Program-made: the position numbers and the translations under genes
Source: Bacteroidota bacterium
Lineage (GTDB): Bacteria; Bacteroidota; Kryptoniia; Kryptoniales; JAKASW01
DNA: 10,424 nt
NCBI GenBank assembly: GCA_021796055.1
Contig: JAJYOS010000141.1
Location: forward strand, 1 to 10,424
Direction: 5' to 3'
Shown here: piece by piece, positions 1-6,066 of the stretch
Numbering within the stretch: the first letter of the stretch is position 1
How the letters are laid out: each line of letters opens with the position of its first letter
Notes under the pieces: generated by a model
The model's input: the letters and a program-made list of their open reading frames with translations, nothing else
Databases searched by the model: none
What the model was told of the DNA's origin: nothing

Positions 1-88
1 CGATCATGAAGAATTAGATAGAGGTACGCTGCGGGCGATCATTCGTCAGGCTGATCTGACAGTCGAACAGTTTATAGGGCTGCTTTAG
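1..88 (+). CDS. hicA: HicA-family toxin, C-terminal fragment (partial at window edge)
   Basis: The open frame entering from the left edge (first full codon at base 2) encodes 28 residues, DHEELDRGTLRAIIRQADLT followed by VEQFIGLL, and stops at TAG 86-88. The pattern of a basic-Gly-Thr-Leu-Arg stretch, an Ile-Ile-Arg-Gln helix and a final VEEF-like segment is the usual C-terminus of HicA/YcfA toxins, small double-stranded-RNA-binding-fold mRNA interferases neutralised by HicB. The N-terminal catalytic His region lies outside the window, so activity cannot be judged. The stop codon touches the outer arm of the first attC-like site, so this is the last gene of its cassette; a HicB partner would have to lie upstream. 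Toxin-antitoxin cassettes are common in large integrons and are thought to stabilise them. Family call from a short tail only. Confidence 0.7.
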   Translation, partial: DHEELDRGTLRAIIRQADLTVEQFIGLL

Positions 89-102
89 TTGCCCGCCGCG
101 TC

Positions 103-237
103 GTATAACAACCGCAGAAAAGACGCTCGATTATTGTATAACATGGTGCTCGCTTCATCCCGCTTTGCCGCGCCCGTCGAGCTTCGCACATTTATCGCGT
201 CAAAGCGGGACGGACTTTTTTGCGCGAGACGTTATCT
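103..237 (+). repeat. attC-like recombination site 1
   Basis: R''-like GTATAAC 103-109; L'' CGCAGAAAAG 113-122 pairs 9 of 10 with L' CTTTTTTGCG 215-224; R'-like GTTATCT 231-237. Central stem CCCGCTTTG 159-167 with CAAAGCGGG 201-209, continued after one mismatch by CGCG 169-172 with CGCG 196-199 around a 23-nt loop. The conserved 5' block runs about 122-158 (GACGCTC ... CTCGCTTCAT) and has only about 5 nt opposite it. By integron convention the crossover is after G231. The outer left arm belongs to the hicA cassette and the outer right arm to cassette 1. Confidence 0.85.
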
Positions 238-775
238 GTCATGCGCGGCGTAGCTAAACCAGAAGGATAATCTGAATGACATTCGTGCTCATTTCAATAT
301 TATCTCTCGTCCCCTTCAGAAGACTCGGTTGGTTCCTATCCAAGAACATCCTTTACTGGGTCCCAAACATATTTACTGTGCCCGCCTGCCTTTTGTGGGG
401 AGTATCTATCGCCTATTTACTTCATCTCCTGATATTGTGGCAAGACCCAGGCCTGGTCGTGAAAATCATTTTCGGTTACCTCTTAGCCGCCTACCTATCG
501 ATACCCGACTACGGCCTATTTGACGAAAGCACCATGCCAGCCGATGCTGTTGTAAAGAACGCGACCATATCGTTCTCGTCACTCGGTTCCTATATAGTGA
601 CTTCAATCATCTTAGCATTCGCATAAAGGGGGTCTCCACTATACCATGCGCCGCGCACGAACAGATAACAAGTGGGAAAAAGACGCTCGTGATTTGTATA
701 TGTCGAACTCGCTTCATCGCGCACACATAAAGTACCCCGTTAAAGGAGTGCGCGACGACTTTTTCCCACCGGACG
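232..775 (+). mobile_element. Gene cassette 1 (small membrane protein)
   Basis: Bounded by the predicted G|TT crossovers in sites 1 and 2 (544 bp). Terminal inverted repeats: GTTATCTGTCATGCGCGGCG at 231-250 against 649-669. R boxes are perfectly complementary (GTTATCT / AGATAAC) and a further 9-bp block (TGCGCGGCG) matches after a 1-nt offset. Carries one gene. Confidence 0.75.
276..626 (+). CDS. Small hydrophobic membrane protein, function unknown
   Basis: A 116-aa protein starting at ATG 276, preceded by AGAAGGA at 261-267 with good spacing (8 nt). It is mostly hydrophobic: an N-terminal segment (about residues 1-14), a long stretch at about 28-56 that could cross the membrane once or twice, another at about 59-76, and a C-terminal helix at about 99-116. 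This suggests three to four membrane passes with a short polar loop (SIPDYGLFDESTMPADAV) at about 75-92. There is no lipobox, catalytic motif or recognised family. It is the only gene of its cassette and ends 22 bp before the outer arm of the next site. Hydrophobic orphan proteins of this size are common integron cargo. Coding is supported by the ribosome site, the fit to the cassette and the coherent hydrophobic profile; function is not inferable. Confidence 0.75.
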   Translation: MTFVLISILSLVPFRRLGWFLSKNILYWVPNIFTVPACLLWGVSIAYLLHLLILWQDPGLVVKIIFGYLLAAYLSIPDYGLFDESTMPADAVVKNATISFSSLGSYIVTSIILAFA

Positions 776-781
776 TTAAGC
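663..781 (+). repeat. attC-like recombination site 2
   Basis: R''-like AGATAAC 663-669; L'' GTGGGAAAAAG 672-682 pairs perfectly with L' CTTTTTCCCAC 759-769 (11 bp); R' GTTAAGC 775-781. Central stem TCGCGCAC 717-724 with GTGCGCGA 748-755 around a 23-nt loop ending in AAAGGA. Conserved 5' block 682-717. R'' and R' of this site do not complement each other well; R'' matches the start of cassette 1 and R' matches the end of cassette 2, as expected for cassette junctions. Confidence 0.85.
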
Positions 782-820
782 GCAATTGCCCGTTTCAATC
801 TAAGAAAAGGAGAACTGGTT

Positions 821-3205
821 ATGATTGCTAATTACAATGTTTCTAAAGCAGATTCAGATCGACGCGTTCCATTCGTGCTCTGGCTACTTCTGTTTTATGT
901 AACTGGACTTCAGGCGGCCTATTCTCAATCGACTGCTCACGCAATATTCTTTAACGGAAGCAACGATTACATCAGCTTGCCACCAGATCCAAGATTGACA
1001 AAGTTCACCCAAATTTCCGTCGAACTTTGGCTCAAACCAACGAGTTTTGATTTGGGTACTTGGAATCAGACGGAGGGGCTTGTTGGAACGGGTGAAGGTA
1101 CTAATTCTTTCTTTTTATGGATCACCAGAAATCAGGACGATCAAAATGGAAATGCCCGAAGCTTTTCACAGTTCAGGTGCGATTTTCAATTCGGCTCAGC
1201 ACAAGTATCATCCTCGTGGCATCCTGCGGGCAATTGGTACCACATAGCCGCAACTTATGATGGTCATTCGATCAGAATCTTTGTAAACGGCGTAGAAGAA
1301 GGTGCGGCAAGAACGTCTCAACCACTCACAGTTAATAGCACAGAACCGATCTTTATCGATCACCATACGTGGAACAATGGCTATGCAAGTTCTCAAAGGG
1401 TTGGTGGACTGATTGACGAATTCAGACTTTGGGATCGCCCACTTTCATCGGACGAAATAAAATCCACCATGAACAGTGAACTCACAGGCGCCGACCATGG
1501 TCTCCTTGTCTACTACAATTTCAACGACCTTGCCCAAAACGGGTCTGTGGCTAAGGATATATCCCCGAACGCGTTTAATGGCACGTACCATGGAAGTCCT
1601 CGGTTAGTTGAAAGCGATGCTCCTGTTCAGGTGTCTCCAGCACAACTTGCAGAGTCACTTCGGAACAAGATTCTAAGCATGGAGAATACGATTCAACAGT
1701 TGAAAAACAATAATGTCAATACTCTGCCAATTGAAAAGTTTTTATCCGACTCGAAAGACTCTTTGAGTAAAGGAGAGTATGGCGCTGCTCAGAAATCGCT
1801 AATCTACGCTCAGACTTATGCGCAGATTGCCCAGAGTTCGTTTGATCGGCTTTCACTAGCAAGGAAAGACCTTGATGAAGCGAAGCAATTGGGATGTGAT
1901 ATATCGACTGCCGAAAGTAAACTCAAAGAATCAGAGGACTCTTTGAGAACAGATGGTTATTCCGCTTCACAACAACTCGCGAGTGAAGCGATTGCACTAT
2001 CCTATAAAGCAAACTGTGGGAAGGTCGCCGTTCAAGATTTGCAGGCATTTGCCAGTAAATATAGTTACAGAACAGTCACGATAGTTGGGGAAATCAAAAA
2101 TATACATCCAGTGTACGGTCAAGGATACGAATTTTTTGTTGACGACGGCGGCGGAAGTTGCAGAGTAATTTATCGTGGTAGCATGAAAAATATTTCCGAG
2201 GGTGACAAGGTGACAATTGAAGGAACCTTTACGATAAATCCTGAGTTAGAGGTCGAACGGCCCCTCACTCCAGATGATTACTTTGTCAACGCGGCGGTAA
2301 TTTCACCTCAAGGGTTCTTTACCTTGTTTCATATCGTTCTTATAGTGTTGCTTGTTGGTGCGGCTTCGGGCGGTGTCTATTATAGACGACATTTATTAAC
2401 TCTTTTATCGCGGGTAAGCAATCTCACTCAGGGCAAAATTGCTGGTTATCGTAGTAACATTTCGGCTCGACAGTCTAAAGCAGAAGGAATTGCCATGGAG
2501 CTAAACAAACCCACAACTATGGAGTCAAGAATGGGCAAATCATTCAATAAGTATTCGGCAGCTATTTTTACATTAGCCGTGTTATCTTTTTTCCTGCCGT
2601 TTGTGCGAGCATCATTTCTTTTCCAAAGCTCACAACTAAGCGGATTCCAATTAGCGTTCGGAGCGAAGAACAGCGACCCTGAGGCATTAGCAATTCTTTG
2701 CTTGATAGCAATCCTCACTGGAATTGGGTTCGCATTTATGAAAGGGAAATCTGGCTATATTTTCTCCGCCGTTTCGGGAGGTGTTGGTTTCATTTTGATG
2801 TTGGTAGAACTCATACGTATCAATTCGCAAGCGGGTGGGATTGCTGGGATAGATTACTTGGCTGGATTCTGGATAGTGTCTATGCTTCTTCTATCGACCG
2901 CCGCATTAAACATCTATAACATATCCACCAATAGAGGCCGTCCAACACTTCAAATTGCCACGAGCAAGGGAGAAGAACCCATATTCGATCTCGCTAGCAT
3001 GACAAAGAAGTGCCCTAAATGCGCTGAAGTGATTAACTTTGAGGCCAAAGTATGCCGTTTCTGCGGCCACACTTTCGATGAAAATGAAGTTAATGCAAGT
3101 ATCGAAAGTGCCAAAAAACAATTTGAGGAGAACAAAGCCTCGGAGCAAGAGAGAAACAGAACTGAGGAAATATTACGGCAAAATCGTGAAAGACGAAGTT
3201 GGTAA
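821..3205 (+). CDS. LamG / OB-fold / multi-TM / zinc-ribbon membrane protein
   Basis: A 794-aa protein starting at ATG 821 behind AAAGGAG (806-812). Visible order: signal peptide or anchor (about residues 16-36); a concanavalin-like LamG_3-type domain (about 37-250) with ALW-like SVELWLKP, GNWYHIAATYDG, IRIFVNG and GGLIDEFRLWDRPLS motifs; a helical, coiled-coil-prone region (about 270-405); a small beta domain resembling an OB fold (about 415-490, VGEIKNIHP ... GDKVTIEGTF); one membrane helix (about 499-522); about four more (580-703); a zinc ribbon with C731, C734, C745, C748 (CPKC ... CRFC); and a charged C-terminal helix. Inferred topology: LamG outside, zinc ribbon in the cytoplasm. LamG domains commonly bind glycans or proteins, so surface recognition or envelope sensing is plausible but unproven. 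It shares its cassette with the next small membrane protein. Confidence 0.85.
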   Translation: MIANYNVSKADSDRRVPFVLWLLLFYVTGLQAAYSQSTAHAIFFNGSNDYISLPPDPRLTKFTQISVELWLKPTSFDLGTWNQTEGLVGTGEGTNSFFLWITRNQDDQNGNARSFSQFRCDFQFGSAQVSSSWHPAGNWYHIAATYDGHSIRIFVNGVEEGAARTSQPLTVNSTEPIFIDHHTWNNGYASSQRVGGLIDEFRLWDRPLSSDEIKSTMNSELTGADHGLLVYYNFNDLAQNGSVAKDISPNAFNGTYHGSPRLVESDAPVQVSPAQLAESLRNKILSMENTIQQLKNNNVNTLPIEKFLSDSKDSLSKGEYGAAQKSLIYAQTYAQIAQSSFDRLSLARKDLDEAKQLGCDISTAESKLKESEDSLRTDGYSASQQLASEAIALSYKANCGKVAVQDLQAFASKYSYRTVTIVGEIKNIHPVYGQGYEFFVDDGGGSCRVIYRGSMKNISEGDKVTIEGTFTINPELEVERPLTPDDYFVNAAVISPQGFFTLFHIVLIVLLVGAASGGVYYRRHLLTLLSRVSNLTQGKIAGYRSNISARQSKAEGIAMELNKPTTMESRMGKSFNKYSAAIFTLAVLSFFLPFVRASFLFQSSQLSGFQLAFGAKNSDPEALAILCLIAILTGIGFAFMKGKSGYIFSAVSGGVGFILMLVELIRINSQAGGIAGIDYLAGFWIVSMLLLSTAALNIYNISTNRGRPTLQIATSKGEEPIFDLASMTKKCPKCAEVINFEAKVCRFCGHTFDENEVNASIESAKKQFEENKASEQERNRTEEILRQNRERRSW

Positions 3206-3271
3206 CTTGCGTAGCTTTCTATTCCAACGTTCGCACGTACGAAAGTCCGCTATAGCGTGATGGAGCATTAA

Positions 3272-3658
3272 ATGAAGAATAAAACCAAAGTGCTTCTTTT
3301 CCTGATTGCGTTTCTCTGTGTAGCGGGGTATGGCTATTATTACTATTTTGTTCAGACGCTTAGGTTATCCGACATCATCGGAAGTCAAGATAACCCCATC
3401 GCGTCAATGCTTGTTAATCTTGTTGACTTTGATACAGGACTAACTCGCTACGATCTCCACGATCTGTCTCAAAACGCTCCATATTGGAACAGACGCATGA
3501 ACGAAGTCGAGAGTTTACCGCCAGGTTATCAAAAGCAAGTGCAGCAACAGCAATTAGTAGCCGAGATGATGAAAGACCCCGCTATGAAGAAAATCATAAA
3601 CAGACTAATGCCTTTCGGATTCAACGCAGTCCAAAACTTTTTCAAAGCATTAATGTAG
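3272..3658 (+). CDS. Small membrane-anchored protein, function unknown
   Basis: A 128-aa protein from ATG 3272 with GGAG at 3262-3265 (6-nt spacing). Residues 6-28 form one hydrophobic helix after a basic MKNKTK start, consistent with an N-terminal anchor or uncleaved signal. The rest is soluble and helical, with a Gln-rich stretch near residue 90 (KQVQQQQLVAEMMKDPAMKK) and a C-terminal amphipathic segment (FGFNAVQNFFKALM). No lipobox, cysteine or catalytic motif stands out and I recognise no family. It follows the LamG/zinc-ribbon gene by 66 bp within the same cassette, so the two are probably co-transcribed and may work together at the envelope; that link rests on position only. Confidence 0.65.
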   Translation: MKNKTKVLLFLIAFLCVAGYGYYYYFVQTLRLSDIIGSQDNPIASMLVNLVDFDTGLTRYDLHDLSQNAPYWNRRMNEVESLPPGYQKQVQQQQLVAEMMKDPAMKKIINRLMPFGFNAVQNFFKALM

Positions 3659-3712
3659 CGTACCATGATAAAAGCGGAACTCTGTCGCTCAAATGATGGA
3701 ACGGGCAACTGC

Positions 3713-3846
3713 GCTTAACAATCGGGAAGAAGACGCTCGTCATTTGTATATGTCGAGCTCACTTCATTGCGTTCGCCCGCGCTCTCGATGCTTCGCAGCT
3801 TTTATAGCGGGCGACCGCAACGACTTCTTCCCGATGAACGTTAGGC
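3713..3846 (+). repeat. attC-like recombination site 3
   Basis: R'' GCTTAAC 3713-3719; L'' ATCGGGAAGAAG 3721-3732 pairs perfectly with L' CTTCTTCCCGAT 3824-3835 (12 bp); R' GTTAGGC 3840-3846. Central stem TTGCG 3767-3771 plus TCGCCCGC 3773-3780 with GCGGGCGA 3807-3814 plus CGCAA 3816-3820 (13 paired, one mismatch between the blocks). The loop contains GATGCTTCGCA. Conserved 5' block 3732-3767. Confidence 0.88.
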
Positions 3847-3893
3847 GAAATGGCGGCGTTCCCCAAAAAGACAAAAAAGGAGCCGTAACTCAC

Positions 3894-3914
3894 TTGAGTA
3901 ATTTGTATATTTGA
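3894..3914 (+). promoter_or_regulatory. Possible 6-codon leader ORF (MSNLYI) coupling into the methyltransferase
   Basis: The strong ribosome binding site AAAAAAGGAG (3873-3882) is 28 nt from TTG 3911 and 40 nt from ATG 3923, too far for either methyltransferase start. It is 11 nt from TTG 3894, which opens a six-codon frame ending at TGA 3912-3914. That stop overlaps TTG 3911 (TTGA) and is 8 nt before ATG 3923, an arrangement that would allow re-initiation. A TAA at 3899-3901 rules out extending the methyltransferase frame upstream. Speculative. Confidence 0.3.
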
Positions 3915-5236
3915 TCAAAAACATGGCCACCAATCACAAAATCATCATCGGAGATTCTAGAAAGATGACGGAGCTTCCCGATGAATCTGTTCACCTGATA
4001 ATAACCTCACCACCGTACTGGCAACTCAAGGATTACGGAGACGAGAACCAAATTGGTTTTCATGATTCCTATGAGGATTACATCAATAATCTCAATTTGG
4101 TTTGGATGGAGTGTTTTCGCGTTCTACATAAGGGTTGCCGTCTCTGCATCAACATAGGTGACCAGTTTGCCCGGTCTGTCTACTACGGACGATACAAAGT
4201 CATTCCGATTAGAACTGAGATCACGAAGTTCTGTGAGGCCGTAGGGATGGATTACATGGGGGCTATAATTTGGCAGAAGGTGACCACGACTAATACTACT
4301 GGTGGGGCAAGCATAATGGGATCCTTTCCATATCCTCGAAATGGAATCCTTAAGATTGACTACGAGTTTATTTTGATTTTCAAGAAATTGGGTGAGCCGC
4401 CAAAGATTGACAGGGAAGCGAAGGAACTCTCAAAGCTCACCACTGAGGAATGGAATACCTTCTTTGCGGGTCATTGGAATTTTGCCGGAGAAAAGCAAGA
4501 CAAACATCTTGCGATGTTTCCGGAGGAACTCCCTCGCCGATTGATCCGGATGTTTTCGTTTGTTGGTGATACAATCCTTGACCCTTTTCTTGGGAGCGGA
4601 ACAACGTCACTAGCTGCAAAGAATCTCGGCAGGAACTCGGTTGGCTACGAAATCAACCCCACATTTTCCCCCATCATCAAGGACAGGCTACAAATCTCCC
4701 AACATGACATTTTCGCCGACGTGACCTACAACTTCATTACGCGGGACAAGGATCAGAACATCAGTGAAAGGAGCGTTGATTCCCTTCCGTACAAGTTCAC
4801 TGACCCGCACCAACTAGACAAGAAAATTGATCCGAGGAAGATGAAGTTTGGTTCAAAAATTGAAAATGGGGATAGCGGAGAGAGGACGGAATACCACACC
4901 GTCAAAGATATCATTAGCCCTGAACTTCTTCGACTTGCGGAAGGGCTTACAATCAGACTTATCGGAGTAACCGAGGATCCAACCCGCCGCGCGCAGGCCA
5001 TGGACTTTCTAGTTGAGAGAATAAAAAGTCAGAAGGTCTTTCTAAAATTTGACAGGGACAAGCAGGACGATACTGGAAATTTGTTGGCGTATGTGTATTT
5101 GAAGAACAAGACGTTCGTCAATGCACATCTGATCAAATCCGGCCTTGTTAATGTTGATAGTGTTCGCGCCTACAGATTGAAAGACAAATTCATTTCTTAC
5201 ACTACCGAACAACAAAACACGGGACGCAATGCCTGA
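3911..5236 (+). CDS. Type II DNA methyltransferase (N4-cytosine, MjaI-like) with degenerate SNase-like C-terminus
   Basis: A 441-aa protein counted from TTG 3911 (ATG 3923 is the alternative). Catalytic motif IV TSPPYWQL (SPPY at residues 33-36) precedes the AdoMet-binding motif I DPFLGSGTT (224-232), the beta-class order typical of N4-cytosine methyltransferases; SPPY also favours N4mC. The following endonuclease is MjaI-like, and MjaI recognises CTAG, so CTAG is the likely target by association. Residues about 331-425 resemble a staphylococcal-nuclease fold (LTIRLIGV, LLAYVYLKNKTFVNAHLIKSGL). However, the catalytic Asp, Glu and second Arg of SNase are replaced by T354, P357 and N390, with only R349 kept, so this domain is probably non-catalytic and may help bind DNA or partner protein. 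The gene overlaps the endonuclease by 8 nt (ATGCCTGA). Confidence 0.9.
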   Translation: MIKNMATNHKIIIGDSRKMTELPDESVHLIITSPPYWQLKDYGDENQIGFHDSYEDYINNLNLVWMECFRVLHKGCRLCINIGDQFARSVYYGRYKVIPIRTEITKFCEAVGMDYMGAIIWQKVTTTNTTGGASIMGSFPYPRNGILKIDYEFILIFKKLGEPPKIDREAKELSKLTTEEWNTFFAGHWNFAGEKQDKHLAMFPEELPRRLIRMFSFVGDTILDPFLGSGTTSLAAKNLGRNSVGYEINPTFSPIIKDRLQISQHDIFADVTYNFITRDKDQNISERSVDSLPYKFTDPHQLDKKIDPRKMKFGSKIENGDSGERTEYHTVKDIISPELLRLAEGLTIRLIGVTEDPTRRAQAMDFLVERIKSQKVFLKFDRDKQDDTGNLLAYVYLKNKTFVNAHLIKSGLVNVDSVRAYRLKDKFISYTTEQQNTGRNA

Positions 5237-5918
5237 CAAGTATTCGAAGGACTTCGGGACGAAAGAGATGGTTCTTAACTATTCTAATGGAAGATGGGGC
5301 CTTACCAAGACCAACAAGGTTGGCGAGGTCATGGCTCTTATCAGGGAATGCCAACCACGGTCATTCGAGGAATGGGAGCGCTGGTACTTTGAACATGCCT
5401 ACACGAAAACCAAGTTTCCAAATAAGGTTACCAGGGAAAGTTTACGTGAGCTTGGTGAACGGCTATACACAAAGATCACGGAGTTCGTTATCCCACAATG
5501 GCAGGAAGCATTCAGGACTCTGACCATCGAGGACTGCGTGGACTATGTCTACAGTCTCACCATTCACCGCACCTATGACGGTTATGTCACCGAGAAATCT
5601 GTTGTCACCGATGGATTGGGCAAGAAATTTCCAGAAATAAGGTTCGAGGAGTCCTCGCCTCATTTAGATCACGCAGGAGATATTGACTACTTAGGGTGGG
5701 TGGAACAGAGAGCATTCGGTATTCAAGTGAAGCCCGTGACGGCAAGAGCCAATTTTGGCGGATACTCGCTCACTGAGCGGATGAAAGCAAGCTTCGAAGA
5801 ATTCACTCAAACATATGGCGGGAAGGTCTTCGTCATTTTCAGTCTTGACGGGGAAATTGGAAATCCAGAAGTACTGGAAGAGATAAGAATGGAAATTGAT
5901 CGGCTAAGACAAGGCTGA
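5229..5918 (+). CDS. MjaI-family type II restriction endonuclease
   Basis: A 229-aa protein from ATG 5229, overlapping the methyltransferase stop by 8 nt, so translation is likely coupled; no strong ribosome site of its own is seen. The segments IRECQPRSFEEWERWYFEHA, LGERLYTKITE and HRTYDGYVTE are those I associate with the MjaI restriction family (RE_MjaI), whose founding member cleaves CTAG. A candidate PD-(D/E)XK-type centre is GDIDYLGW (D151, D153) followed by IQVKP (Q166, K168), with Gln in the usual acidic position. Length is close to what I expect for the family. It is paired with its cognate methyltransferase in one cassette, a self-contained addiction-like and phage-defence module. 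The stop codon falls in the outer arm of the next recombination site, so the cassette is tightly trimmed. Exact specificity is inferred, not seen. Confidence 0.85.
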   Translation: MPDKYSKDFGTKEMVLNYSNGRWGLTKTNKVGEVMALIRECQPRSFEEWERWYFEHAYTKTKFPNKVTRESLRELGERLYTKITEFVIPQWQEAFRTLTIEDCVDYVYSLTIHRTYDGYVTEKSVVTDGLGKKFPEIRFEESSPHLDHAGDIDYLGWVEQRAFGIQVKPVTARANFGGYSLTERMKASFEEFTQTYGGKVFVIFSLDGEIGNPEVLEEIRMEIDRLRQG

Positions 5919-5931
5919 ACGCCGCCACATC

Positions 5932-6066
5932 GCCTAACACGCGCAAGAAAGACGCTCATCATGAATAATATTTCGAGTTCGCTTCATCCCGATTTGCCGC
6001 ATCGTGGATGCTCCGCAATATTTGTAGCGGCAAATCGGGACGACTTTCTTGCGCGGGACGTTAGGC
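5932..6066 (+). repeat. attC-like recombination site 4
   Basis: R'' GCCTAAC 5932-5938; L'' GCGCAAGAAAG 5941-5951 pairs perfectly with L' CTTTCTTGCGC 6044-6054 (11 bp); R' GTTAGGC 6060-6066. Central stem CCCGATTTGCCGC 5988-6000 with GCGGCAAATCGGG 6027-6039 (13 bp, perfect); loop with GATGCTCCGCA. Conserved 5' block 5951-5987, here with the most diverged middle (ATCATGAATAATATTTCG). Confidence 0.88.

Larger units (their letters stand above)
776..3840 (+). mobile_element. Gene cassette 2 (two genes, about 3.1 kb)
   Basis: From the crossover in site 2 to that in site 3. Terminal inverted repeats GTTAAGCGCAATTGCCCG (775-792) and CGGGCAACTGCGCTTAAC (3702-3719) match at 17 of 18 positions; the single mismatch is position 11. 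It is unusually long for a cassette and holds two genes with no recombination site between them (the gap 3206-3271 contains no recognisable R or L boxes). Confidence 0.75.
3841..6060 (+). mobile_element. Gene cassette 3 (restriction-modification system)
   Basis: From the crossover in site 3 to that in site 4 (2220 bp). Terminal inverted repeats 3840-3861 and 5917-5938 match at 20 of 22 positions: perfect R boxes, then mismatches at positions 10 and 11, then the shared block TGGCGGCGTTC. The right arm overlaps the stop codon of the endonuclease gene. A complete type II system in one cassette. Confidence 0.75.

Noticed and set aside
646..831. Open frames running through the recombination sites (also near 3693-3914, 6740-6922, 7334-7543, 8247-8534, 9150-9350)
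   Set aside because: They translate the conserved 5' block into similar peptides (KDAR-LYM-SLH) because the DNA repeat is conserved, not because of coding; they lack ribosome sites and overlap structured attC-like DNA.
3206..3271. Remnant recombination site between the two genes of cassette 2
   Set aside because: A few short motifs (AACGTTCG, ACGTACGA) look suggestive, but there is no conserved block, L box pair or GTTA core.
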